Below are positions 25,708-33,990 of a stretch of DNA of 64,000 nucleotides, in pieces (position 1 is the first letter of the stretch; every line of letters begins with the position of its first letter). Source of the DNA: Fusibacter_A sp965140735 (GTDB lineage: Bacteria > Bacillota > Clostridia > Peptostreptococcales > Acidaminobacteraceae). The notes under the pieces were generated by a model that was not told the DNA's origin, did no database searches, and worked only from the letters and a program-made list of their open reading frames with translations. Location: assembly GCA_965140735.1 (NCBI GenBank), contig OZ223306.1:1798001-1862000 (forward strand). The letters are read 5' to 3'. The position numbers and the translations under genes are program-made.

Positions 25708-26462
25708 TAGCTCTCCCTCACTCGATATTGACACGATTTTAATTTGCACTGGAAACACTTATGTTCACATATAAGTGTCGCTTCTTTTAAAGGAATTTTA
25801 GAAACGCCCACTATAAAAACAACTGACTTCTGTGGTTGCATTAAAAAATGTTCACTTACATGAATCCCAGTCTTCTTCGTCATCTGAATTAAATCAGAAA
25901 AAGTACTTAAAGTACTCAGGGTTAAATCTCCATATCCTGGACTATAGCGATTTGTATGATATAAATTTGAATCCAGCTGAAGATCATACTTGATTAATTT
26001 GTCTTGAATATAATCACAACACGCTTCTATGACAACAGATGAGCACGCATCAAAAATCACGCCTTTTGTGGCATCAGAATTCATATAATATTGGATTTTC
26101 CTGTCCAAAAAAAGGCCCAGTGTAACGCCAACCACATAAATCTGATGTGAGCCTTCAAGTAACCTCGTCAGATCATGTGATTTAAACACCTGATCGGAGT
26201 ACCCTAACACTTGAATTTCATCTTTTCCTAGATCGCTCTTAACTTCCAATTTTCGACTTGTATAAATGGGTTTCGCGTACTGAAGACATTCGTTTAAAAC
26301 AGCATCAATCATCTCTGACCAATATGCAGATTTTGAAGACTCATCAGAGCGATCATTGAGATACCTAAAAATCTCTTTTTTATTGATATAAGGCTTTATA
26401 TTTTCAATTTTAATAGCACCTTCTAAATTATTTTGATTCACGAATACCACCTTCTCACGCAT
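25707..26462 (-). CDS. Stand-alone MetH activation-domain protein
   Basis: 251 residues. The SAM-binding reactivation motif RYSPGYGDLTLS is present near residue 178, and EACCDYIQDKL and a Cys-rich tail (CEHKCFQCKLKSC) resemble other split MetH activation proteins. It should reductively methylate inactive cob(II)alamin of MetH using SAM. It lies 11 bp after metF and is coupled to metH. The start is ambiguous: an AAGGTGG stands before a GTG at 26441, while the ATG at 26462 has only a weak site. Confidence 0.88.
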   Translation of the reverse strand: MREKVVFVNQNNLEGAIKIENIKPYINKKEIFRYLNDRSDESSKSAYWSEMIDAVLNECLQYAKPIYTSRKLEVKSDLGKDEIQVLGYSDQVFKSHDLTRLLEGSHQIYVVGVTLGLFLDRKIQYYMNSDATKGVIFDACSSVVIEACCDYIQDKLIKYDLQLDSNLYHTNRYSPGYGDLTLSTLSTFSDLIQMTKKTGIHVSEHFLMQPQKSVVFIVGVSKIPLKEATLICEHKCFQCKLKSCQYRVRES

Positions 26463-26473
26463 AACAACTCTAT

Positions 26474-27361
26474 TTACTTACCACTAGACCTCAAAACAGA
26501 TACAATACTTTCTATATTGCGCACAAGTCTCTTTGCAACCTCAGGTTTGTTCATAACATAGAGATGAACACCATCTACACCTGTAGAAAGCAAATCTATG
26601 AGTTGTTCTGAAGCATAAGCAATTCCAGCATCTTGAAGTGCTTTAGGATTGTGCTCATATCGTGCCAAGATCTTTTTAAACTTATCTGGTAATGTTGCAC
26701 CACTTAATTCTACCATTCTTTCAATCTGTTTTCTATTTAAAACAGGCATTACACCAACTGTTATTGGAATGTTAATATCTAAACTTCTCGCTTCATTTCT
26801 AAAATCATAAAATTTTTCATTATCAAAAAAGAGCTGAGTGACTAAGAAATCCGTTCCTTTAGAAACTTTATTTTTTAAATTGATCAAATCCACAGTTCTA
26901 CTTCTCGCTTCCACATGACCTTCTGGATAACAGGCAGCACCGATACAAAAATCTCTTGTATCATGAATGTACTCAATCAAATCCGATGCATATTCAAAAG
27001 CTCTTGAGTTTACCTCGTGACTTGCATTTAAATCTCCTCTGAGCGCTAGGATGTTTTCAATCCCGTGCTGTTCATACTTGTCGAAGATTGCATCAAGTTC
27101 CTTTTTAGATGACGATACACAGGTAAGATGTGCCAATGACTCTATTTCATATTTTTTCTTAATCATGGATGCCATTAAAAGTGTATCATCACTTCTTTCA
27201 GTTCCTGCTGCACCATATGTCACACTGATATAGTCTGGATTTAGCTTAGCAAGTTCATCAATGGTTTTATAGACTGTATTGACATCACCATCACGTTTTG
27301 GTGGAAAAATCTCAAATGAGATCACAGGTTTTTTTTGTTCAAATATCTGATTTATTTTCAT
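26474..27361 (-). CDS. metF: Methylenetetrahydrofolate reductase
   Basis: 295 residues, FAD-containing TIM barrel. It makes 5-methyl-tetrahydrofolate, the methyl donor for MetH. Family blocks: ISFEIFPPKRDGD near the N-terminus, ISVTYGAAGTERSDD, SLAHLTCVS, ILALRGD, FLVTQLFFDNEKFYDF and ITVGVMPVLNRKQ. GGGGGT stands before the ATG. It sits in the methionine operon between UPF0280 and the MetH activation protein. In a clostridial anaerobe it could also serve C1 metabolism, but its context is methionine. Confidence 0.95.
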   Translation of the reverse strand: MKINQIFEQKKPVISFEIFPPKRDGDVNTVYKTIDELAKLNPDYISVTYGAAGTERSDDTLLMASMIKKKYEIESLAHLTCVSSSKKELDAIFDKYEQHGIENILALRGDLNASHEVNSRAFEYASDLIEYIHDTRDFCIGAACYPEGHVEARSRTVDLINLKNKVSKGTDFLVTQLFFDNEKFYDFRNEARSLDINIPITVGVMPVLNRKQIERMVELSGATLPDKFKKILARYEHNPKALQDAGIAYASEQLIDLLSTGVDGVHLYVMNKPEVAKRLVRNIESIVSVLRSSGK

Positions 27362-27376
27362 GGTTACCCCCTAGTT

Positions 27377-28096
27377 TTATTGGCACAATTCAATTTCGCC
27401 CCAAAGACCAATTTGATCATCCACAATGATCACAATGCCTTGGACACCTTCTATTGACTTTGCAAATTCTATACCTTCATTTATATTATCTTTTGATTTA
27501 ATTCTATTACCCGTAGCGGTTGCCACTGCGTCTGCAAGTAGTACATCCTCTGAGATAATCACCACAGCATCGGCATTGCCAAAACTCAGTGAGTGCCCTA
27601 TCTTTCCAGCTGAAGTACAAATACCTAACCCTTTTGGAGTCGGTGGCACTTTAAGTGCAATCTTATTTGAAAACGGAGAATCTCCAGCAAATATTTTAAT
27701 CTTTTTTTCAGTAAAACTTTTTAGAAAAATATCGCCGCCATTTTCAATCATCACTTCACGACATGATTCAAGCAACTTTCTACCCACATAGTAGGAAATG
27801 CATCCTGCAACCGTTGCCATAGGGCCTACACCTGCTTTGGCAGAAGCTTGATGCATATGCTGAATCAAAGACGATGCCGATTTTAAGCATGTTTGTGGTG
27901 TTAAAGCCCCTATGAATTCAGGTTTTAGATGCACATAAGTTTCAATCTCATTTCTATAAAAGTCAGTCCATTTATGAGCTTCTTTTGAAAGCATTTGATC
28001 GGTATAGATCATAAGGTCTGACTCAAAGATCTCCACTGTATAGGCAAACAATCCTCTTGCATTCATTTCTTGTCGATAGACACGTTCTTGGTACAT
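27377..28096 (-). CDS. UPF0280/COG2122 family protein, probable part of homocysteine synthesis
   Basis: 239 residues. UPF0280 marks are ASAKAGVGPMATVAGCISYYVG and MIENGGDIFL, a fold related to ApbE flavin transferase. In methanogens COG2122, COG1900 and a ferredoxin together have been linked to making homocysteine from aspartate semialdehyde. All three lie here in one operon (COG1900 at 28415, ferredoxin at 28149). AGAGG precedes the ATG. The biochemical step of COG2122 itself is not established. Confidence 0.88.
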   Translation of the reverse strand: MYQERVYRQEMNARGLFAYTVEIFESDLMIYTDQMLSKEAHKWTDFYRNEIETYVHLKPEFIGALTPQTCLKSASSLIQHMHQASAKAGVGPMATVAGCISYYVGRKLLESCREVMIENGGDIFLKSFTEKKIKIFAGDSPFSNKIALKVPPTPKGLGICTSAGKIGHSLSFGNADAVVIISEDVLLADAVATATGNRIKSKDNINEGIEFAKSIEGVQGIVIIVDDQIGLWGEIELCQ

Positions 28097-28148
28097 GTTT
28101 AACCTCTATTTTCTTTTGAAATAAAGCCTTTTAATGCTTTTCCACTTT

Positions 28149-28319
28149 TTAGCTCAGCGCCCTTACTGGACATCCAGCAACACACTCTTTACAGTTGACA
28201 CATAATGCTTCTGACAAGTTCAAAGTCCAATCCTCAGTTAGTGTAAGTGCCTTGTAATCACATAAGCCAGTACAAACGCCACAGCTGACACACTTTTCCT
28301 TTATTAAATTAATACACAT
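28149..28319 (-). CDS. 56-residue 2[4Fe-4S] ferredoxin
   Basis: A very short gene. Two cluster motifs, CVSCGVCTGLC (residues 10-20) and CVNCKECVAGCP (about 39-50), give a clostridial-type two-cluster ferredoxin. TTGGAGG stands before the ATG at 28319. In the methanogen system the COG1900 enzyme works with a NIL-domain ferredoxin; this one lacks the NIL domain but takes the same operon position, between COG1900 and COG2122. It probably passes electrons for sulfur transfer to aspartate semialdehyde. Confidence 0.88.
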   Translation of the reverse strand: MCINLIKEKCVSCGVCTGLCDYKALTLTEDWTLNLSEALCVNCKECVAGCPVRALS

Positions 28320-28414
28320 CTATAGACCTCCAAATCATCTCATTTTCTAAATCATTTATTTTAAATCATATCTTTACTGAACTCTACTAAATTTAATCTT
28401 TCATAGTCCAAATT

Positions 28415-29572
28415 TTAGACTGATTCACTTTTTAAGCCTTTGACAGTCCCAACAGTTGGAAACATCTCAACAGGCTTTTGAAGGAAAAATTCACCTTTTT
28501 GAATTTGTGATTTTAATAGTGCTGCAATTTCTCTCGATTTCTTCAATGAAGTTATAGGAGCAGTTCTCACTTTTTTACCCTTTATTTCGATCTCACCACT
28601 CCGAAGTTCTTCGTAATTGACGCTCCTAACAACCTCTTTATGCCCATCTGCTTGACCATAGTCAACTACATTAGTCGTAATCTCTTTATTCGTTATACCT
28701 ACTGACTTCATCATAGCTTCATCCAAAATTGGAATTGGAATGCCTATCCCGAGGAAAAGTGAAACACCATAACCTTCAAAAACTGCTGGACTAATGTATT
28801 TTGTGTCCATATCCTTCAAATCCCCGATGACAGCCAATGTCCCCGCTGGTTTTGTAGGGACGCCATTTTCATCACGCTGGGCACTGGCATTAAATTGTGT
28901 CCCTTTCCAAGAGACATATCCCTGAGCACCAGCAAGAAAAATTCTTGTCCCAATACCAATCGTTCTATAAGTCGGATCATTAAGAAGTGGGCTAAGCTCT
29001 CCTGATGTGCAATACGTTATGTTCCCATAGTCAGGTTTTAGAATACCCATATAGGTTTTCGCTGTGCGATCTGATGAGTTCGTAGCAGCATTATAGTTTT
29101 GATACGCATTTCTCGGATTAAATAAATAGGCCTCATTTAAATCCTCTAATGTAATTTCTGTTTGAATCTCTTTTCTTGGATAACAATCGGATGCATTTGC
29201 TGTGGCATTTAAAGTAACGTGCTTCCCATCTATTAAATCACAAATCACATGTGCACCACCATATTCATAACCTTTATCACTAGACCATTCTGTTGCACCT
29301 ATATACGTATCAACGGCAGCTATGCCAGAATATGCTTCCACTTGATTCAAGTAAGTTTTCTGCATTCTAATCGGCGGTGAAGCATGACCGAAGTTTAAAA
29401 AAGCACCACTTGAACACATGGGCCCAAAAGTCGCTGTGGTAACTACATCTACATATTCAGCAGCTTCTTTTGTCCCTTTTTCACGGATAATATCAATTAC
29501 TTCTTCTGCAGTGACTACAACCGCCTCACCACTTCTTATTTTTTCATTAATTTGCTCATATGTTTTTGCCAT
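28415..29572 (-). CDS. Homocysteine biosynthesis protein (COG1900/DUF39, aspartate-semialdehyde sulfurtransferase)
   Basis: 385 residues. DUF39 family blocks: VVTTATFGPMCSSGAFLNFG with the conserved Cys near residue 53, TYIGATEWSS, NASDCYPRKEI and GTRIFLAGAQGYVSWKGTQ. Studies in methanogens assign this family to direct conversion of aspartate semialdehyde to homocysteine. It is the first gene after a SAM-I riboswitch and leads the operon with ferredoxin, COG2122, metF and metH. AAAGGATGG precedes the start. The whole cluster supplies methionine without the O-acylhomoserine route. Confidence 0.9.
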   Translation of the reverse strand: MAKTYEQINEKIRSGEAVVVTAEEVIDIIREKGTKEAAEYVDVVTTATFGPMCSSGAFLNFGHASPPIRMQKTYLNQVEAYSGIAAVDTYIGATEWSSDKGYEYGGAHVICDLIDGKHVTLNATANASDCYPRKEIQTEITLEDLNEAYLFNPRNAYQNYNAATNSSDRTAKTYMGILKPDYGNITYCTSGELSPLLNDPTYRTIGIGTRIFLAGAQGYVSWKGTQFNASAQRDENGVPTKPAGTLAVIGDLKDMDTKYISPAVFEGYGVSLFLGIGIPIPILDEAMMKSVGITNKEITTNVVDYGQADGHKEVVRSVNYEELRSGEIEIKGKKVRTAPITSLKKSREIAALLKSQIQKGEFFLQKPVEMFPTVGTVKGLKSESV

Positions 29573-29619
29573 CGTTTATGCCATCCTTTACTTGTCTTTC
29601 AGACTAAAAATTTGTGTAT

Positions 29620-29654
29620 AAAAAAATGCCATTCATCAGAAATGAACGACATTT
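29620..29654 (-). terminator. Terminator of the SAM riboswitch (methionine operon)
   Basis: On the minus strand TGTCGTTCA pairs with TGAATGGCA, followed by seven T. It is the off-state hairpin of the riboswitch upstream of the COG1900 gene. Confidence 0.85.
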
Positions 29655-29659
29655 AGGTA

Positions 29660-29785
29660 CGACAAGTACTGCTTTTATCTTTCATTTCTTCCGAAATGCA
29701 GGAATTAGCACCACACATCAAATGGGATGTAGGTTGCCGGGCGTCATTGAGCCAGTCTCTCAGCCACTCTTGATAAATTCAAGGA
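29660..29785 (-). promoter_or_regulatory. SAM-I (S-box) riboswitch of the homocysteine/methionine operon
   Basis: On the minus strand the S-box core is read as AAGAGTGGCTGAGAGACTGG, then CCCGGCAACC and GGTGCTAATTCCTGCA, all conserved SAM-I blocks. A terminator follows before the COG1900 start. High SAM should stop transcription of the operon 29572-23272. Confidence 0.95.
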
Positions 29786-29926
29786 TATTCAATTTTATAT
29801 AAGACATAAATTTATGATATTTCTGCCTTCAATATTTAGTTTTTATGATTTTAGCACATTTGACTCTCTGTTACAACCATTTTATCAAAATAATTATAAA
29901 ATATATGATTCGCATGAGATCATGTC

Positions 29927-31135
29927 TTAAAGTTGGAAAGCATTATGAATTGCAATTACTGCTTTTTGATAATCACTTTCTCTTATAATGCAAGAGATGT
30001 TGATATCGGAAGTGGACACCATATCAATTTCAACATTTTCATCTGCTAGACATCTAAAAACTTTAGAAGCCACACCAGCAGCTGATTTCATGCCGACACC
30101 AATAATACACACTTTAGCAATGTCTTTAGAACCAAACACAGATTGTGCCTCAACTTTTTCACCAATACGATTTGCAAGTTCAAGTGCCGAATCAAAATCA
30201 TCTTCTGCCACTGTATACGAAATCGTTAAATTATTTTTATCCACATAATTTTGTGTAATAACATCCACATTGATATTCTGATTTGAAATTTCTTCAAAAA
30301 TATAAGCGATATTATGAGACGTATGAGGCACATTTGCCAACGTTATTTTTGCATTATTAGTGGTATGTGCAACGCCTCTAACCAGTACATCTTCCATGTC
30401 TCCATCCTCCTCTGTAACATAAGTCCCTATAGTATCCGTAAATGATGATCTTAAATGAATTGGCAAGTGGTTTTTCGCCGCGAGTTCAACACTTCTAAGA
30501 TGCAATACCTTAGCGCCTGACCCTGCCATTTCCAACATTTCTTCAAAAGATATTCTTGAAATTTTATGTGCATTAGGGACAATTCTTGGATCAGCTGTAT
30601 AGACACCATCAACATCTGTATAAATTTCAACCTCAGTGGCATTGAGTGCAACACCTATTGCCACTGCTGAAGTATCTGATCCCCCTCTGCCCAATGTCGT
30701 GATTTCAAAATTCCTTGTAACACCCTGAAATCCAGCAATTATAACCACTTTATCTTGATTGAGCGCTTCTGTAATTTTATGTGTTTCAATGGTTTCTATT
30801 TTAGCTTTGTTATGATTTCCATCTGTGATAATCCCAACTTGTGAACTCGTGAACGAAATAGCTTCTTCACCTAAATCTTTTATCGCCATTGCCAAAAGTG
30901 AAATGGAAATTTGTTCACCTGTAGCAAGAATCATATCCAATTCTCTTCCGGAAGGTTTTTCAGTCACTTCTTTGGCTCTTTTAACAAGATCATCAGTCAT
31001 ACCTGCAGGTGCTGATACAACAACGACAACTTTATTGCCTTTCTTTTTAGTCTCAACCACCTTATTTGCAACATTTTTTACGCATTTAGCATCTGCCATT
31101 GAAGTCCCACCATATTTTTGAACAATAATATTCAT
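29927..31135 (-). CDS. lysC: Aspartokinase (SAM-riboswitch controlled)
   Basis: 402 residues, monofunctional class. The kinase domain opens VQKYGGTSMADAKCVKNVA and includes VVSAPAGMTDDL, IAGFQGVT and TLGRGGSDTSAVAIG. Two C-terminal ACT domains (about 265-402) serve allosteric control. It makes aspartyl phosphate, the precursor of aspartate semialdehyde. Control by its own SAM-I riboswitch, not a lysine riboswitch, ties this isozyme to methionine supply. AGAAAGGAGG precedes the ATG. It lies just upstream of the COG1900 operon and is separated from it by that operon's riboswitch. Confidence 0.95.
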   Translation of the reverse strand: MNIIVQKYGGTSMADAKCVKNVANKVVETKKKGNKVVVVVSAPAGMTDDLVKRAKEVTEKPSGRELDMILATGEQISISLLAMAIKDLGEEAISFTSSQVGIITDGNHNKAKIETIETHKITEALNQDKVVIIAGFQGVTRNFEITTLGRGGSDTSAVAIGVALNATEVEIYTDVDGVYTADPRIVPNAHKISRISFEEMLEMAGSGAKVLHLRSVELAAKNHLPIHLRSSFTDTIGTYVTEEDGDMEDVLVRGVAHTTNNAKITLANVPHTSHNIAYIFEEISNQNINVDVITQNYVDKNNLTISYTVAEDDFDSALELANRIGEKVEAQSVFGSKDIAKVCIIGVGMKSAAGVASKVFRCLADENVEIDMVSTSDINISCIIRESDYQKAVIAIHNAFQL

Positions 31136-31190
31136 GAAAAACCTCCTTTCTTAAATTTTCATTCAATAAAAGTTTAAACAATCTGTTTAT

Positions 31191-31222
31191 AAAAAAAATC
31201 GCATTCAAATTGAAGGCGATAA
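31191..31222 (-). terminator. Terminator of the SAM riboswitch (lysC)
   Basis: ATCGCCTTCAA pairs with TTGAATGCGAT, followed by eight T, between the aptamer and lysC. Confidence 0.88.
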
Positions 31223-31235
31223 AGATCATAAGTCT

Positions 31236-31345
31236 CTTCTTATCTATCACTTCATAAAGAAATGCAGGAATTGGCACCACGCATCGAATGGGATGCAGGT
31301 TGCTGGGCGTCATTGAGCCTGTTCTCTCAGCCACTCTGGATAAGA
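31236..31345 (-). promoter_or_regulatory. SAM-I (S-box) riboswitch of lysC
   Basis: Minus-strand aptamer with CCAGAGTGGCTGAGAGAAC, ACGCCCAGCAACC and GGTGCCAATTCCTGCA. The core is nearly the same as that of the riboswitch at 29660, suggesting duplication. A TATAAT at 31352-31357 lies just upstream and could be its -10. Confidence 0.95.
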
Positions 31346-31357
31346 TATTTAATTATA

Positions 31358-31585
31358 GAGCCAATACATAAATGTTTTTGACCTAGTAGCAATGTTACCA
31401 TACTTTGCTTACCCTTTCAAGTAAAATTGTCAATATATGATGTATTTTTTTTTAAACATTTGTGCGTTCTTCTCCAAATACTTCTATTATATTAGCTTAT
31501 TTGTGCCGATCATTTAAATAAATTATCGCCTCACAAAAATGCTATTAAAGGCGTCTTTAAGTTTAACTATTGGATATCAAAAACT
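31358..31585. other. Intergenic, promoter region of lysC
   Basis: AT-rich stretch between the lysC riboswitch and the terminator of the peptide/ABC transcript. No ORF or RNA element is recognised. Confidence 0.4.
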
Positions 31586-31626
31586 CAAAAAGGAGATCTG
31601 ACAATTTTCATGTAAGATCCCCTTCT
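31586..31626 (-). terminator. Terminator after the two small peptide genes
   Basis: AAGGGGATCT pairs with AGATCTCCTT and is followed by TTTGAGTTTTT on the minus strand, 65 bp after the last peptide stop. Confidence 0.75.
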
Positions 31627-31690
31627 TTCTATATAATATACATTTAACATTTGTTATCAATTTCTATGAATTGATTTCTCTAATTTATAT

Positions 31691-31828
31691 TTATATTTTC
31701 CTATTTATATCTCTATTTGAAGTGTTTCTGAATTCATTTTTAAGATATAATTGCCATTCAAAATTCTGCTTTGAGCTCGGCTTGTTTGGCGATACATAAT
31801 CATTTATATAATTAAATATTTGTAACAT
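31691..31828 (-). CDS. Small peptide A (45 aa), paralog of peptide B
   Basis: A 45-codon ORF starting MLQIFNYINDYVSP, with GAAAGGAAG eleven bases before the ATG. It shares the pattern NDY[V/I]SP.K then EW.LYLK.EFRN with peptide B at 31938, so the two are tandem paralogs, and the DNA around them is also similar. It is hydrophilic with no signal peptide. It lies at the 3' end of the ABC exporter transcript. Function unknown; candidates are an exported signalling peptide, an accessory subunit, or a small regulator. Confidence 0.65.
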   Translation of the reverse strand: MLQIFNYINDYVSPNKPSSKQNFEWQLYLKNEFRNTSNRDINRKI

Positions 31829-31937
31829 AAAATCGACTTCCTTTCTTCACTAAAACATTTTATTCTAATTTATTTTTGCTTCTTTACAATTTTTGCTTCT
31901 TTTTACCTTAACTTAATCACGCTTTCATTCTTTTGAA

Positions 31938-32057
31938 CTATTTCTTTGAACTATTTCTGAATTCGCTTTTAAGATATAATCGCCACTCGAGAGTCTGATT
32001 TATATTCTCTTTTTTAGGCGATATAAAATCATTCATTATATAATACTGTTGCATCAT
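31938..32057 (-). CDS. Small peptide B (39 aa), paralog of peptide A
   Basis: A 39-codon ORF starting MMQQYYIMNDFISPKK, 38 bp after the stop of the ABC exporter gene, with AGAAAGGAAG upstream. The C-terminal half EWRLYLKSEFRN is almost the same as in peptide A (EWQLYLKNEFRN). Conservation of protein sequence between two copies, each with a ribosome site, argues for real genes. It is not recognised as any known family. Confidence 0.65.
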   Translation of the reverse strand: MMQQYYIMNDFISPKKENINQTLEWRLYLKSEFRNSSKK

Positions 32058-32095
32058 AACAGACACTTCCTTTCTACGCAAAAGCATCTTTCATC

Positions 32096-33973
32096 TTAGG
32101 CACTTTTACGCTTTTTCTTTTTTCCTATATTTTGAAGAACCTCTTTTGAGGTTTTTTCATTTAAAATTTCCATTTCACCTTCTTCAAGGAACTGATTGGT
32201 ATAGAGTTCATAGTAATGCCCCTTTTGTTTCATCAGTTCTTGATGGCTTCCTTGCTCTATAACAACACCATTCTCAAGTACCAAAATACGGTCCGCATTT
32301 CGGATAGTTGATAACCTATGTGCCACTATAAAACTTGTTCTATTTTCCAGTACTCGATCAATTGCATACTGAATTTTAGCTTCTGTTTCTGTATCAATCG
32401 AGGAGGTTGCTTCATCTAAAAAGAATAATCTCGGTGCTGATAAAATCGCTCTTGCAAAAGAAATAAGTTGTTTCTCTCCAGTGGAGAGTAACGCACCGCC
32501 TTCTCCTACTTCCGATTCATAACCTTTTTCAAGTTTACTTATGAAATCATGGGCATTTACAATCTTAGCTGCATTTTCAATTTCTTCATCAGTGGCATCT
32601 AGTTTTCCATAGCGGATATTCTCCTTTACAGTGCCACTAAATAAGTGTGGTGCTTGTAAAACATACCCAATATTTGAATGAAGCCAGTTTTGTGATCTCA
32701 ATTTATAATCCACACCATCTATTAAAATCTGGCCACCTGTTGGTTCATAGAACCGACAAGCTAAATTGACAATGGTACTTTTACCAGAACCTGTTTCTCC
32801 AACCAATGCCACAGTCTCACCTTGATTTATCTTTAAATTGAAGTCCTTGAGAATATATTCGCCTTCTTTGTAGAAAAAGTCTACATTTTTAAATTCAATA
32901 TCCCCCTTTAAGGTTTCCCAGTTTTCTGTCTTTTGATGATAATGATCTCCATACTTAGCAATGACTTCCTCAGATTCAAGGATGTCTTCATCTTCATTAA
33001 TCAGATTCATCACACGTTCTGCCGCAGCTTGTGCACTGATCATCTCTGTATAAATTCGAGCAAGTTCGAGCACTGGATCAAAAAACTGACGTGCATAAGT
33101 GATAAACAAAACCAATGTCCCATAAGTAATTGCTGAGTTCATTACAAATATACTGCCAAAGTATAGTGTTAACACCATACCAACTGCAGAGATAAAAAGC
33201 GCCACAGGTAAATAACCAGCGGAGAAAGTCGCTGCCCTGATGGACGTGCGCTTCATCTCATGTGTTACTACTCCAAATTCTTCTCTATTGAGTTCTTCTC
33301 TCACAAGGGTTTTAGTCGTTTTTGCACCGACAATTCCATCGTTGAAGAGCCCAGTAATTTTGGAGTTTATCTTTCTTACATTTCTGTAAGCTACCAACAT
33401 CTTTTTTTCAAATAAGACACTTATAAGTGCCAGTACAGGAACCGTTATCAGTGTAACAATCGCTAGTTTCACATTGACGATCAGCATGACGATAGATATC
33501 CCCACCATCATTGCTAACCCCCAAATCATATCTACAAGGCCCCATGCAACTGTTTCAGAAATCTTAGTTGCATCTGAAGTGGCTCTTGCAATCATCCAAC
33601 CAATTGCATTTCGATCATAATAGCTAAAAGATAATTTTTGTAGTTTTTCAAAACAGTCCTTTCTCATTTTGTAAACCAAATTCATCTCGATTTTACCTGC
33701 ATGTCTGATAAATGAAAATATAATTATAGCCAGTCCGCCTGCCATACCTAAGTACATCAAGCCTACTTTACTTAAGCCTTGAGCATTTCCAGGAATCACA
33801 TAGTGATCAATTGCATACTGCGTTAAAAGTGGAAATGATATATCCAAGCAAGCAAGTGTTACCATAAAGGCACATAGGATTAGGAAATCCTTTTTAAATG
33901 CTGAAAAATAGTGTATCAGTTCTTTCCATATCTTATTATCATATTTCAATTTCATTTCTTTATTGTTTTCCAT
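32096..33973 (-). CDS. ABC exporter half-transporter, BmrD/LmrD-like
   Basis: About 625 residues: six-helix type I exporter domain (residues 25-330) and ATPase domain with Walker A GETGSGKSTI, signature LLSTGEKQL (degenerate from LSGGQ), Walker B LFFLDEATSSID and switch His in VAHRLSTI. The longer member of a heterodimer; with the 33991 gene it resembles BmrCD/LmrCD multidrug exporters, where one site is degenerate. ATG 33973 has AAAGGGGGC upstream, preferred over 34018. The gene is preceded by its partner and followed by two peptide genes. Confidence 0.92.
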   Translation of the reverse strand: MENNKEMKLKYDNKIWKELIHYFSAFKKDFLILCAFMVTLACLDISFPLLTQYAIDHYVIPGNAQGLSKVGLMYLGMAGGLAIIIFSFIRHAGKIEMNLVYKMRKDCFEKLQKLSFSYYDRNAIGWMIARATSDATKISETVAWGLVDMIWGLAMMVGISIVMLIVNVKLAIVTLITVPVLALISVLFEKKMLVAYRNVRKINSKITGLFNDGIVGAKTTKTLVREELNREEFGVVTHEMKRTSIRAATFSAGYLPVALFISAVGMVLTLYFGSIFVMNSAITYGTLVLFITYARQFFDPVLELARIYTEMISAQAAAERVMNLINEDEDILESEEVIAKYGDHYHQKTENWETLKGDIEFKNVDFFYKEGEYILKDFNLKINQGETVALVGETGSGKSTIVNLACRFYEPTGGQILIDGVDYKLRSQNWLHSNIGYVLQAPHLFSGTVKENIRYGKLDATDEEIENAAKIVNAHDFISKLEKGYESEVGEGGALLSTGEKQLISFARAILSAPRLFFLDEATSSIDTETEAKIQYAIDRVLENRTSFIVAHRLSTIRNADRILVLENGVVIEQGSHQELMKQKGHYYELYTNQFLEEGEMEILNEKTSKEVLQNIGKKKKRKSA

Positions 33974-33990
33974 TAGGATGCCCCCTTTGA

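Noticed and set aside
29660..31345. Lysine riboswitch ahead of aspartokinase
   Set aside because: Both leaders carry clear SAM-I cores; no lysine-riboswitch motif is present.
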